The notes: generated from the sequence alone by a model not told the origin. A stretch of 22,918 nucleotides of DNA from Sva-07 sp031398325 (GCA_031398325.1 JANNNB010000334.1:1-22918); one strand, 5' to 3'. Shown: positions 1 through 9,419, numbered from the stretch's first letter. Translations and numbers: made by a program.

Positions 1-1
1 C

Positions 2-1348
2 GTGCTCATCGAGGGTGAGACGATCACCGCACTCGGCTCGCCCGGGTACTTCACCGACGAGGGCATGGACACCGTCATCGACGCGGCCGGCAAGTACGTC
101 ATCCCGGGTGGCGTCGACGTGCACACCCACATGGAGCTTCCCTTCGGCGGCACGTTCGCGAGCGACACCTTCGAGACCGGCTCGCGTGCCGCAGCGTGGG
201 GTGGCGTCACCACCATCGTCGACATGGCCGTGCAGCGCTCGGGCGAGAACGTGCACGAGGGCCTCGCCGAGTGGCACCGCAAGGCCGACGGCAACTGCGC
301 GATCGACTACGCCTTCCACCAGATCATCGGCGGTGTCGACGACCAGTCGCTGAAGGACATGGTGTACCTCGTGGAGCACGAGGGAATCAGCAGCTTCAAG
401 CTGTTCATGGCGTACCCCGGCGTGTTCTACAGCGACGACGGCCAGATCCTGCGGGCGATGCAGACCGCCGCCGACTGCGGTGCCGTGATCATGATGCACG
501 CCGAGAACGGCATCGCGATCGACGTGCTCGTCGCCCAGGCGCTCGCCCGCGGCGAGACCGATCCGAAGTTCCACTCGCTCACCCGCCCCGCCGAGATGGA
601 GGGCGAGGCCACGCACCGGGCGATCCAGCTGGCGAAGGTGGCGGGCAACGTGCCGCTGTACATCGTGCACATGTCGGCGTCGGAGGCGTTGGCGGAAGTG
701 GCCGCCGCGCAGCACGCTGGGCTCAACGTGTTCGCCGAGACCTGCCCGCAGTACCTCTACCTCACGCTCGAGGACCAACTCGCGGCGCCGGGGTTCGAGG
801 GCGCGAAGTGGGTGTGCTCCACGCCGTTGCGCACCAAGCACGAGCACCACCAGACCGATCTCTGGAAGGGTCTGCGGATGAACGAGCTGGCGGTCGTGTC
901 GACCGACCACTGCCCGTTCTGCATGAAGGACCAGAAGGAGATGGGCATCGGCAACTTCGCCGCCATTCCCAACGGCATCGGTGGTGTCGAGCACCGAATG
1001 GAGCTCATCTACCAGGGCGTCGTCGCCGGCGAAATCAGCCTGGAGCGCTGGGTGGAGACCTGCTCGACGTCGCCGGCGCGCATGTTCGGCCTGCCCGACA
1101 AGGGCGTGATCGAGCCGGGTGCCGACGCTGACATCCTGGTGTGGGATCCGAACGGCACGACCACCATCGGCATCAACGACAAGCACCACATGAACATGGA
1201 CTACTCGGCCTACGAGGGGTTCAAGATCGACGGCAAGGTCGACATGGTCATCAGCCGTGGCACGGTCGTCGTCGAGAACGACAGCTACATCGGAACGAAG
1301 GGCCACGGCAAGTACATCAAGCGCGGCCTTTCGACCTATTTGCACTAA
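2..1348 (+). CDS. hydA: Dihydropyrimidinase (D-hydantoinase family), 5'-truncated by window edge
   Basis: This amidohydrolase is predicted to open the ring of 5,6-dihydrouracil or dihydrothymine, giving N-carbamoyl-beta-amino acids in the cytoplasm (step two of reductive pyrimidine breakdown). Family marks are visible, numbered from the first in-window codon: metal ligands H41 and H43 in DVHTHM, the lysine K133 in SSFKLFMAYPG that is carboxylated in this family, further histidines H166 (MMHAENG) and H223 (YIVHMSAS), and the metal/catalytic aspartate D302 in STDHCPF. The 448 visible residues begin inside the N-terminal beta-sandwich, so roughly 15-25 residues and the true start lie left of base 1. 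The GTG at base 2 is probably an internal valine. A semialdehyde dehydrogenase follows after a repeat-bearing gap, and a pyrimidine-type importer lies downstream. A hydantoinase with another cyclic-diamide substrate remains possible; the context favours dihydropyrimidines. Confidence 0.9.
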   Translation: MLIEGETITALGSPGYFTDEGMDTVIDAAGKYVIPGGVDVHTHMELPFGGTFASDTFETGSRAAAWGGVTTIVDMAVQRSGENVHEGLAEWHRKADGNCAIDYAFHQIIGGVDDQSLKDMVYLVEHEGISSFKLFMAYPGVFYSDDGQILRAMQTAADCGAVIMMHAENGIAIDVLVAQALARGETDPKFHSLTRPAEMEGEATHRAIQLAKVAGNVPLYIVHMSASEALAEVAAAQHAGLNVFAETCPQYLYLTLEDQLAAPGFEGAKWVCSTPLRTKHEHHQTDLWKGLRMNELAVVSTDHCPFCMKDQKEMGIGNFAAIPNGIGGVEHRMELIYQGVVAGEISLERWVETCSTSPARMFGLPDKGVIEPGADADILVWDPNGTTTIGINDKHHMNMDYSAYEGFKIDGKVDMVISRGTVVVENDSYIGTKGHGKYIKRGLSTYLH

Positions 1349-1354
1349 TCCGAG

Positions 1355-1419
1355 TGGTCGGCGTCGTCGGCCCTTCGGTTCTCATATCAATGGTCGGCGT
1401 CGTCGGCCCTTCGGTTCTC
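1355..1419. repeat. 29-bp perfect direct repeat, two copies
   Basis: The 29-base unit starting TGGTCGGCGTCGTCGG and ending CCTTCGGTTCTC occurs at 1355-1383 and again at 1391-1419, separated by seven bases (period 36). It begins just after the dihydropyrimidinase stop codon and does not continue any reading frame I can support. Its function is unknown. It could be a duplicated transcript-end element, or a regulator site for the following gene. Confidence 0.9.
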
Positions 1420-1431
1420 CTCCGCCTCCTC

Positions 1432-1461
1432 CGGCCGCTGGCCTGGCGGCCAGGTCGGCCG
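1432..1461 (+). terminator. GC-rich hairpin between dihydropyrimidinase and mmsA
   Basis: Bases CTGGCC (1438-1443) and GGCCAG (1448-1453) pair around a four-base loop. The flanking CGGCCG copies (1432-1437 and 1456-1461) extend the stem, with a two-base bulge. There is no T-run after it, so it may be an attenuator or mRNA-stabilising stem rather than a classical terminator. Confidence 0.5.
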
Positions 1462-1495
1462 GCTGAATTCATACGACAAAGCGAGAGTGAAGCTC

Positions 1496-2986
<1,491 letters not shown>

Positions 2987-3092
2987 GCAGGGATCGATGG
3001 AGCCAGAACGTGCGTGAAGGTTCGGCCCCCGGGGATCCTGTCGCTTGCCGCCCGGTGGCGAGGCACGAGCCACACGTGAGCGTGAGCGAACC

Positions 3093-4115
3093 ATGGACAT
3101 AGGCGTCGTATTGCAGACCACGCCGCCGGCGGCGCGGGTGATCGATCTGGCGAAGCGCGCGGAGACCTATGGCTTCAGCCACGTCTGGACGTTCGACTCG
3201 CACATCCTGTGGGAGGAGCCGTACGTCATCTACTCCCAGATCCTCAACGAGACCCGCAACGTCGTCGTCGGACCGATGGTCACCAACCCGGCCACCCGCG
3301 ACTGGACCGTCACGGCGTCGACCTACGCCACGCTCAACGAGATGTACGGCAACCGCACGATCTGCGGCATCGGCCGCGGTGACTCGGCGGTGCGGGTCAC
3401 GAACGGCAAGCCGACCACGCTGGCCACCATGCGCGAATCGATCCATGTGATCCGCGAACTGGCCAACGGTAGAAGCGTCGACTACAAGGGCTCGACCATC
3501 ACGCTCCCGTGGGCGACGAAGAGCGAACTCGAGGTCTGGGGTGCCGGGTACGGACCGAAGGCGCTCGCCCTGATCGGTGAGACGTGCGACGGGTTCATCC
3601 TGCAGCTCGCCGACCTCTCGATCGCCGAGTGGACGATCAGTGCGGTGCGTACCGCAGCGAGCGATGCCGGCCGCAACCCCGACGACATCACCATCTGCGT
3701 CGCCGCGCCCGCGTACGTCGGCCCGATCGAAGACCTGGACTACATGCGCGACCAGTGCCGCTGGTTCGGCGGGATGGTGGGCAACCATGTCGCCGACATC
3801 GTCGAGCGATACGGCGAGTCGTCGGCCGTACCGACCGCGCTGACCGATTACATCAAGGGTCGCGAGGCGTACGACTACAACCAGCACGGCCAGGCCGGCA
3901 ACACGCACACCACGTTCGTGCCCGACGAGATCGTCGACCGCTTCTGCATCCTGGGCCCGGTCGAGACCCAGCTGGAGAAGCTCCACGCCCTGCAGGCACT
4001 CGGCGTCGACCAGTTCGCCGTCTACCTCCAACACGACGGCAAGGACCACACACTCACGCAGTACGGCGAGCACGTGATCCCGGCGTTGAAGGAACAGGCG
4101 CTGGCACGTTCGTGA
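3093..4115 (+). CDS. Luciferase-like (LLM class) flavin/F420-dependent oxidoreductase
   Basis: This is a 340-residue TIM-barrel oxidoreductase of the bacterial luciferase-like superfamily, nearest in appearance to F420-dependent reductases of the methylenetetrahydromethanopterin reductase type. Visible family segments are the N-terminal beta-strand start MDIGVVLQ, GPMVTNPATRD (60-70), the CGIGRGDSAVR loop (91-101), AGYGPKALALIGETCDG (151-167) and DRFCILGPVE near the C-terminus. ATG 3093 is chosen because upstream in-frame codons are charged, low-complexity and unlike the family. No strong Shine-Dalgarno sequence precedes it. The gene sits between the semialdehyde dehydrogenase and the pyrimidine-type importer, so it may act on a pyrimidine or a breakdown product. 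The cofactor (F420 or FMN) and substrate cannot be read from sequence alone. Confidence 0.85.
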   Translation: MDIGVVLQTTPPAARVIDLAKRAETYGFSHVWTFDSHILWEEPYVIYSQILNETRNVVVGPMVTNPATRDWTVTASTYATLNEMYGNRTICGIGRGDSAVRVTNGKPTTLATMRESIHVIRELANGRSVDYKGSTITLPWATKSELEVWGAGYGPKALALIGETCDGFILQLADLSIAEWTISAVRTAASDAGRNPDDITICVAAPAYVGPIEDLDYMRDQCRWFGGMVGNHVADIVERYGESSAVPTALTDYIKGREAYDYNQHGQAGNTHTTFVPDEIVDRFCILGPVETQLEKLHALQALGVDQFAVYLQHDGKDHTLTQYGEHVIPALKEQALARS

Positions 4116-4170
4116 ACTCCTCCATCGGGTGCGGGCGGATCGGGTGTCGGTTGATCGAGGGCGGCTGCTC

Positions 4171-5025
4171 ATGATCGCCAGAGGTCTGCGCAAAGCCGGA
4201 CTCTTCGTCGTCGCGCTCCTGTGCGTCGCCGGACTGTGGGAGCTGTACAAGGCGATCGGCCCGGAAGAGGGCGCCGAGATCTTCGGCTGGCGTCTGATCC
4301 CGCGCACCAGCGACCGGGCCATGCCGCACACGTGGGAGATGGGCCAGCGCCTCTTCGACCCCGAGGTCCGGGGCCAGGACACGCCCATCTGGCAGGCCAT
4401 CCTCGGCTACAGCTGGTACACGTTCCGGATGGCCCTCGTCGGGTTGATCCTCGGCGGCACCTTCGGCATCGCCCTCGCCGTGGTGATGGCTCGCTTCAAG
4501 GTGATCGAGCGCGGCCTGCTGCCGTACGTGATCGCCTCCCAGACCGTACCTCTCATCGCCCTTGCACCTCAGGTGGCCGCATTCGGCGGGAACTGGGACC
4601 TGCCGAAGTGGATGTGGGTGTCGACGCTCGGCGCGTTCCTCGCGTTCTTCCCGATCTCCGTCGCCACGCTCAAAGGGTTGAGTTCGGCGCCGGCGGCGTC
4701 GCTCGAGCTGATGGACAGCTACGCCGCGAGCTGGTGGAACACCCTGGTCAAGCTCAAGTTCCCGGCCGCCGTGCCCACCATGGTCCCCGGGCTGAAGCTC
4801 GGCGCGACCGCCGCCGTGATCGGCGTGATCGTGTCGGAGATCTCGACCGGTGTCCGCGGCGTCGGCTTCGCCTCGCTCACGTACGGACAGAAGGCGACGA
4901 GCGACCCGGCGCAGGTGTACACGGCGGTGTTCGGCGCGGCCTCGCTCGGACTCGTCATGTTCGGGTTCGTCGTCGGCATCGAGGCGATCGCCATGCGCAA
5001 CCGTCCCCGTGAGCAACTGTCATGA
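4171..5025 (+). CDS. ABC transporter permease (BPD/SsuC-TauC type), first of two
   Basis: This is an inner-membrane permease of 284 aa with several hydrophobic helices, starting with one at about residues 10-28. The cytoplasmic coupling loop lies near residues 168-195 and begins LELMDSYAASWWNTLVK; it is the counterpart of the EAA loop that docks on the ATPase. An insertion at about residues 28-70, between the first helix and the core, is likely periplasmic and is absent from the second permease. ATG 4171 follows GAGG at ten bases; an in-frame GTG at 4129 would add 14 polar residues and seems less likely. The stop overlaps the ATPase start (ATGA), so the two are translationally coupled. With the permease at 5864 it probably forms a heterodimeric channel for the THI5-like binding protein. 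Confidence 0.88.
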   Translation: MIARGLRKAGLFVVALLCVAGLWELYKAIGPEEGAEIFGWRLIPRTSDRAMPHTWEMGQRLFDPEVRGQDTPIWQAILGYSWYTFRMALVGLILGGTFGIALAVVMARFKVIERGLLPYVIASQTVPLIALAPQVAAFGGNWDLPKWMWVSTLGAFLAFFPISVATLKGLSSAPAASLELMDSYAASWWNTLVKLKFPAAVPTMVPGLKLGATAAVIGVIVSEISTGVRGVGFASLTYGQKATSDPAQVYTAVFGAASLGLVMFGFVVGIEAIAMRNRPREQLS

Positions 5026-5867
5026 CCGCATCGATCCACAACTCGTCGTCGTCGCTCTCGACATCGGCGGCTGTCATCGTCGACCACCTGTCCATGGTGT
5101 TCAACGCCGGCAAGCCGAACCAGGTCGACGCCCTCGTCGACATCGACCTGTCGATCCAACCCGGTGATTTCGTCTCGCTGATCGGGCCGTCGGGTTGCGG
5201 GAAGTCCACCCTGCTCCGGCTGATCGCCAACCTCATCGAGCCGACCTCGGGAACGGTGCTCGTCAACGGCAAGTCGGCCAAGCAGGCACGACTCGATCAG
5301 GACTACGGGATGGCCTTCCAGCAGTCGGGCCTGTTCGAGTGGCGGACGGTGCGCAAGAACATCGAACTCCCGCTCGAGCTGAAGGGTTGGAACAAGACGA
5401 AGCGGCAGGCCCGAGCCGACGAGATGCTCGACCTGGTGCAGCTCGCCGACTTCGGCGCGCACATGCCGTGGCAGCTGTCGGGCGGGATGCAACAGCGTGT
5501 CGCCATCGCCCGCGCCCTCGCCTCGCACCCGCCGCTGCTCCTGATGGACGAACCCTTCGGTGCGCTGGACGAGATGACCCGCGAGCACATGCAGGCCGAG
5601 CTGCTGCGGATCTGCGCCGCAGCGCAGACGAGCGTCGTGTTCGTCACCCATTCCATCCCCGAGGCCGTCTACCTGTCGAACCGCGTCGTGGTGATGTCAC
5701 CCCGGCCGGGTCGGATCACCGACATCATCGACGTGCAGCTCGGAGCGAACCGCGACGAGGACACCCGCGAGGACGATCTGTTCTACAAGAAGATCACCGA
5801 GGTCCGTGAGGCGCTGCGCGGCGCCGAGGTAGCCGCACCGGGCGTGAAGGGCATCGAGGACCGATGA
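5022..5867 (+). CDS. ABC transporter ATP-binding protein (SsuB/TauB/ThiZ-like)
   Basis: This nucleotide-binding subunit of 281 aa energises the importer from the cytoplasmic face. Walker A is GPSGCGKST at residues 55-63, the Q-loop lies in MAFQQSGLFEW (about 98-108), the signature LSGGMQQR starts at 152, Walker B is LLLMDEP with D176 and E177, and the switch histidine is H210 in VTHSIPEA. All catalytic residues are present. There is an N-terminal Ser/Thr-rich extension of about 15 residues. The start overlaps the upstream permease stop and the stop overlaps the downstream permease start, both as ATGA, so the three genes form one tightly coupled operon. The sequence resembles the nitrate/sulfonate/taurine/pyrimidine importer group; the substrate must be inferred from the binding protein and neighbours. 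Confidence 0.95.
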   Translation: MTASIHNSSSSLSTSAAVIVDHLSMVFNAGKPNQVDALVDIDLSIQPGDFVSLIGPSGCGKSTLLRLIANLIEPTSGTVLVNGKSAKQARLDQDYGMAFQQSGLFEWRTVRKNIELPLELKGWNKTKRQARADEMLDLVQLADFGAHMPWQLSGGMQQRVAIARALASHPPLLLMDEPFGALDEMTREHMQAELLRICAAAQTSVVFVTHSIPEAVYLSNRVVVMSPRPGRITDIIDVQLGANRDEDTREDDLFYKKITEVREALRGAEVAAPGVKGIEDR

Positions 5868-6703
5868 GTGCGGCTGGTGTTGTCAGCAAGGTCGTGGTTC
5901 CGCCGTTGATCGTCGGTGGGCTGTTCATCGGTACCTGGGAGTTGATCGTCAGAGCGTTCGACATCCAGCCCTACCTGCTCCCGGCCCCGTCGGCGATCTG
6001 GAGCGAGCTCACCGAGAACTGGTCGAACGTCGCTGACGCCATGTACGTCACGGGCGCGAACGCGCTCGTCGGTCTGTTGTTCGGCGTGATCTGTGGGGTC
6101 GCATTGAGCTTCCTGCTGATGCGGTTCCACGTTGTGAACGAACTCGTCACGCCGCTCGCCGTGGCGCTCAACGCCATCCCGATCATCGTGCTGGTGCCCG
6201 TGTTCAACAACATGTTCGCCAGCACCACCGAGGTGCCGCGCCGCCTGATGGTGACACTCATCGTGTCGTTCATCGTGCTCGTCAACGTCGCCAAGGGACT
6301 CCGGCAGGTGAGCGCGACGCACATGGAACTCATGCGTTCCTACGCCGCCTCGCCGAGAGAGATCCTGGTCAAGACGCGCATCCCGAACGCGCTGCCTTAC
6401 CTGTTCACCGCCCTGAAGATCGCCGCACCGGTGGCCGTGATCACCGCGTTCGTGGCCGAGTACTTCGGCGGCAGTCAGAACGGACTCGGCTACGGCATCA
6501 CCTCCAACGCCGCCGCGTCGCGCACCGCCGCGTCCTGGGCGTACGTCCTCGGCGCCTGCGCGCTGGGTCTCGCCTTCTATCTCATCGCCGTCGGGCTGGA
6601 GCGGGTCGCCTCGCCCACCCGACAACGTTCTCCACACCGCAACACCCATCAATCCAACCAACCACAAGCACGGGGCCTCACCCCCGGGGGAGCAACAGCA
6701 TGA
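5864..6703 (+). CDS. ABC transporter permease (BPD type), second of two
   Basis: This is a 279-residue inner-membrane permease. Hydrophobic segments near residues 10-30, 65-85, 95-117, 125-145, 185-205 and 225-245 surround an EAA-type loop, LMRSYAASPREILVK, at about 156-170. That loop shares the SYAAS core with the first permease. The last 30 residues or so (from about SPTRQRSPHRN) are polar, and their DNA turns strikingly C/A-rich and T-poor, unlike the rest of the gene. They look like leader sequence for the next gene that happens to be open. The stop overlaps the binding-protein start. It likely pairs with the first permease as a heterodimer. Confidence 0.9.
   Translation: MSAAGVVSKVVVPPLIVGGLFIGTWELIVRAFDIQPYLLPAPSAIWSELTENWSNVADAMYVTGANALVGLLFGVICGVALSFLLMRFHVVNELVTPLAVALNAIPIIVLVPVFNNMFASTTEVPRRLMVTLIVSFIVLVNVAKGLRQVSATHMELMRSYAASPREILVKTRIPNALPYLFTALKIAAPVAVITAFVAEYFGGSQNGLGYGITSNAAASRTAASWAYVLGACALGLAFYLIAVGLERVASPTRQRSPHRNTHQSNQPQARGLTPGGATA
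6631..6692 (+). promoter_or_regulatory. C/A-rich leader, small hairpin and strong SD before the binding-protein gene
   Basis: Bases 6631-6670 are almost only C and A. They are followed by CGGGG (6671-6675) able to pair with CCCCG (6682-6686), and then by the Shine-Dalgarno GGGGGAG (6686-6692), seven bases from ATG 6700. The hairpin shares a base with the SD. This may raise or tune output of the binding protein relative to the membrane subunits. Confidence 0.45.
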
Positions 6704-7947
6704 ACAAGCAACGCATCCGAATGGCGACGGCAGGTCTCGTCGCCCTCACACTGGTCGGTGCCGCCTGCGGCAGCGACGACGATTCCGGGAGCGCCTCGAC
6801 CGACGCGCCCGACGGCACGGAGGCGCCAGCGGGCACGGGCGCGCCAGCGGGAACCGACGCGCCAGCGGGAACCGACGCCCCGACCGGCACCATGGCCGAA
6901 GGCGACTGTGAAACCGTCGACGAGATCAGCCTGCAATTGCAGTGGTTCACCCAGGCGCAGTTCGCCGGCTACTTCGCGGCTCGCGACCTCGGCATGTACG
7001 AGGCGATGTGCCTCGACGTGACCATCGTCGAGGGTGGCGTCGAGATCGTGCCGCAGACCCAACTCGCGAACGGCGACGTCGACTTCGCCCTGGCGTGGGT
7101 GCCGAAGGCACTCGCCAGCCGTGAAGCCGGTGCCGACATCGTGAACATCGGCCAGATCTTCCAGCGCTCCGGCACCCTGCAGGTGAGTTTCGCCGACAAT
7201 GGGATCACCACGCCGGCCGACTTCGCCGGCAAGAACATCGGCAACTGGGGCTTCGGCAACGAGTACGAGATCTTCGCCGCACTCGCGGAGGAGGGCCTCG
7301 ACCCGGCGACGGACGTCGTTCTCGTCGGCCAGCAGTTCGACATGGTCGCCCTGCTCGACGGCTCGATCGATGCCGCCGAGGCGATGACCTACAACGAGTA
7401 CGCACAGGTGCTCGAGTCGATCAATCCCGACACCGGTGAGCTCTATCAGCCCGAGGACCTCAACGTCATCAGCTACGAGGAGTACGGCGTCGGCATGTTG
7501 CAGGACGCCATCTGGGCCGATGCCGCTCGTCTCGCCGACGACCCGGCGTACGCCGACATCGCGACACGATTCGTCGCCGCCTCGGTCCAGGGCTGGGCAC
7601 ATTGCCGCGACAATCCGGAGGAGTGCGCCGAGATCGTCGCCGCTGCCGGATCGACGCTCGGTGCCACCCACCAGCTGTGGATGATGAACGAGGTCAGCAA
7701 GCTGATCTGGCCGTCGCCCGACGGCATCGGCTACATCGATTCGGCCGCGTGGGACCGCACGGTCGAGATCAGCCTCAACACCCCGAACCTCGAAGGAGCG
7801 ACCGTCCTGACGGCCGAGCCGACCGAGGGTGCCTACACCAACGAGATCATCGAGGCCGCTTGGGCGCTCCTCGAGGGCATGGATCTCGACCTGACGGGCG
7901 AGGCCTTCGAGCCGATCGAAGTCACCCTCACCGAAGGCGGCGAGTAA
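6700..7947 (+). CDS. THI5/NMT1-like substrate-binding lipoprotein of the ABC importer
   Basis: This is an extracytoplasmic solute-binding protein of 415 aa. A signal peptide ends in the lipobox LVGAAC, with C23 as the lipidated cysteine. A Thr/Ala/Pro/Gly-rich tether (about 30-66) built from GAPAGT/DAPAGT repeats precedes the mature domain. The domain opens with ISLQLQWFTQAQFAGYF (76-92), the hallmark of the THI5/NMT1 family that binds hydroxymethylpyrimidine, formylaminopyrimidine or riboflavin-like ligands. This is the main reason for proposing a pyrimidine-type substrate. It is the last gene of the permease-ATPase-permease-binding protein operon and is followed by a strong hairpin. The tether is unusually repetitive at DNA level. 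The ligand is inferred, not shown. Confidence 0.88.
   Translation: MNKQRIRMATAGLVALTLVGAACGSDDDSGSASTDAPDGTEAPAGTGAPAGTDAPAGTDAPTGTMAEGDCETVDEISLQLQWFTQAQFAGYFAARDLGMYEAMCLDVTIVEGGVEIVPQTQLANGDVDFALAWVPKALASREAGADIVNIGQIFQRSGTLQVSFADNGITTPADFAGKNIGNWGFGNEYEIFAALAEEGLDPATDVVLVGQQFDMVALLDGSIDAAEAMTYNEYAQVLESINPDTGELYQPEDLNVISYEEYGVGMLQDAIWADAARLADDPAYADIATRFVAASVQGWAHCRDNPEECAEIVAAAGSTLGATHQLWMMNEVSKLIWPSPDGIGYIDSAAWDRTVEISLNTPNLEGATVLTAEPTEGAYTNEIIEAAWALLEGMDLDLTGEAFEPIEVTLTEGGE
6823..6894 (+). repeat. 18-bp tandem repeats encoding the lipoprotein tether
   Basis: The 18-base unit GCGCCAGCGGGAACCGAC occurs exactly at 6841-6858 and 6859-6876, with a variant at 6823-6840 and a degraded copy at 6877-6894. 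Each encodes one six-residue unit such as APAGTD. Copy number can change in frame, altering only the tether length. Confidence 0.85.
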
Positions 7948-7961
7948 CCCGTAGCGAGAGC

Positions 7962-8002
7962 AACCTGGTCCCTTCGGGGTCGGGTCCGGAAGGGGCCAGG
8001 TT
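7962..8002. terminator. 14-bp stem hairpin at a convergent junction
   Basis: AACCTGGTCCCTTC (7962-7975) pairs with GAAGGGGCCAGGTT (7989-8002), giving a 14-bp stem with one G-U pair and a 13-base loop. It lies between the convergent binding-protein and aminotransferase genes and touches the last base of the aminotransferase stop codon. No long T-run follows on either strand. A bidirectional terminator is the likely role. Confidence 0.75.
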
Positions 8003-9372
8003 CAGTCTGCGAGTGTGAGGGCTTCGTCGAGGATGGCGAGGCCCTCACGCACCAGGTCGTCGGGGGCGTTGCACGGCGGCACGACGTGGATGCGGTTGGC
8101 GGCCATCATCGGCCACATGCCCTTCGACTTGCAGGCGGCAACGACCTTGCCCATCGTGGCGGCGTCCATCGGCTCCCGGGTTGCGCGGTCCTTCACCAGC
8201 TCGACCGCCCAGAAGACCCCGAGGCCACGAACCTCGCCGATGCACGCATGGCGTGACTGCATGTCGCGTAGCGCGGGCCCGATGATGTCGTCGCCGAGGT
8301 GGCGGGCCTGTTCGAGCACGCCTTCGTCTTCGAAGATGCCGATGCTCGCGACCGCCGTCGAGCATGCGAGCGGATGGCCCGAGTAGGTCAACCCGCCCGG
8401 ATAGACCCGATCGTCGTAGGAGGCGGCGATCGCCTCGGAGATGACGACGCCGCCGAGTGGGATGTAGCCCGAGTTGGCACCCTTCGCGAACGCGATGAGA
8501 TCCGGCTGAGCGTTCCAGTTCTGCCAGGCGAACCACTGCCCGGTGCGACCGAAGCCCGCCATCACCTCGTCGGCGATCATGACGATCCCGAACTCGTCAC
8601 ACAGCGCCCGGACACCTTCGAGGTAGCCGTCCGGCGGCACGAGGATGCCGTTCGTCCCGACGACCGACTCCAGGATGATCGCGGCGATCTTGCTGCCGCC
8701 TTCGAACGTGATCGTGTCGCGGAGGTGCTGCAGCGCCCGCTCGCATTCCTGAGCCTCGGAGTCGGCGTGGAACGCCGAGCGATATGCGTACGGTCCCCAG
8801 AACTTGACGAGGCCGGGGATGGAGGGCTCGTTGTCGAGGCGGCGACCCTCGCCGGTGAGTCCGATCGCTGCGGCGGTGCCGCCGTGGTAGCTGCGGTAGG
8901 CCGAGAGCACCTTCAGGCGGCCGGTGTACCCCTTCGCCAGTCGGATCGCGTTCTCGACCGCTTCCGCGCCGGCGTTGGTGAAGAACACCTTCTGGAAGTG
9001 ACCGTCCGCGCGAGCGGCACCGTCCTTGCCGAGGTTGGCCTTCTCGACGATCAGCCGGCCGGCCTCGCTGCGCTGGGCGTTGGCGAAGCTCGGTGCGACC
9101 ATGCACAGCTTGTCGGCCTGATCCTTGATCGCCTGGATCATTCTCGGATGCTGATGACCGAGGTTCATGTTCACCAGCTGGCTCGTGAAGTCGATCCAGG
9201 TCGTGCCGTGCTCGTCCCAGAACTTGGCGCCGAGCGCGCCCTCGATCACCGTCGGATCGAGCGCTCCCTGCGCCGACCACGAATGGAACACGTGCGCCCG
9301 ATCGTTGACGTATGCGTCGGAAGCAACAGTCTGGGATACAGCGGTCTGGGGCCGATCGTCGACAGAGGTCAT
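8002..9372 (-). CDS. Class III (omega) aminotransferase, candidate beta-alanine/3-aminoisobutyrate transaminase
   Basis: This PLP-dependent fold-type I aminotransferase has 456 aa, the usual length. The pyridine-nitrogen aspartate is D268 in FGIVMIADEVMAGFGRTG, and the Schiff-base lysine is K297 in IAFAKGANSGYIPLGG. SYHGG (161-165) and the FTNAGAEAVENA phosphate/PLP region are also present. The family transfers an omega-amino group to pyruvate or 2-oxoglutarate. Beside dihydropyrimidinase and MmsA, the natural substrate guess is beta-alanine or 3-aminoisobutyrate, which would supply the semialdehyde that MmsA oxidises. ATG 9372 is chosen because TACCCT lies exactly six bases upstream, matching the leaderless pattern. 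It is transcribed toward the importer operon, so it is controlled separately. Taurine, putrescine or GABA transamination cannot be excluded. Confidence 0.88.
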   Translation of the reverse strand: MTSVDDRPQTAVSQTVASDAYVNDRAHVFHSWSAQGALDPTVIEGALGAKFWDEHGTTWIDFTSQLVNMNLGHQHPRMIQAIKDQADKLCMVAPSFANAQRSEAGRLIVEKANLGKDGAARADGHFQKVFFTNAGAEAVENAIRLAKGYTGRLKVLSAYRSYHGGTAAAIGLTGEGRRLDNEPSIPGLVKFWGPYAYRSAFHADSEAQECERALQHLRDTITFEGGSKIAAIILESVVGTNGILVPPDGYLEGVRALCDEFGIVMIADEVMAGFGRTGQWFAWQNWNAQPDLIAFAKGANSGYIPLGGVVISEAIAASYDDRVYPGGLTYSGHPLACSTAVASIGIFEDEGVLEQARHLGDDIIGPALRDMQSRHACIGEVRGLGVFWAVELVKDRATREPMDAATMGKVVAACKSKGMWPMMAANRIHVVPPCNAPDDLVREGLAILDEALTLAD

Positions 9373-9378
9373 GACCTC

Positions 9379-9384
9379 AGGGTA
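9379..9384 (-). promoter_or_regulatory. -10 hexamer of leaderless aminotransferase promoter
   Basis: On the minus strand TACCCT (TANNNT) is followed by six bases (GAGGTC) and then ATG 9372. Transcription would start at or next to the A of the start codon. The same six bases contain GAGG, but they are too close to act as an ordinary Shine-Dalgarno sequence. Confidence 0.6.
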
Positions 9385-9406
9385 TGGCACATCCGAGACC
9401 ATCGTC

Positions 9407-9412
9407 TACCGT
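9407..9412 (+). promoter_or_regulatory. -10 hexamer of leaderless dienelactone hydrolase promoter
   Basis: TACCGT (TANNNT) is followed by seven bases and ATG 9420. It lies in the 47-base divergent gap shared with the aminotransferase promoter and supports ATG 9420 over the in-frame ATG at 9384. Confidence 0.6.
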
Positions 9413-9419
9413 TCGGGGC

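Noticed and set aside
1355..1419. CRISPR array
   Set aside because: Only two repeat copies with a seven-base spacer, and no cas genes.
4129..4170. Upstream GTG start for the first permease
   Set aside because: It adds 14 polar residues before the first helix, and ATG 4171 has a better-placed GAGG.
9384..9419. Upstream ATG start for the first dienelactone hydrolase
   Set aside because: It would lie almost on the divergent promoter, and ATG 9420 has TACCGT at leaderless spacing.
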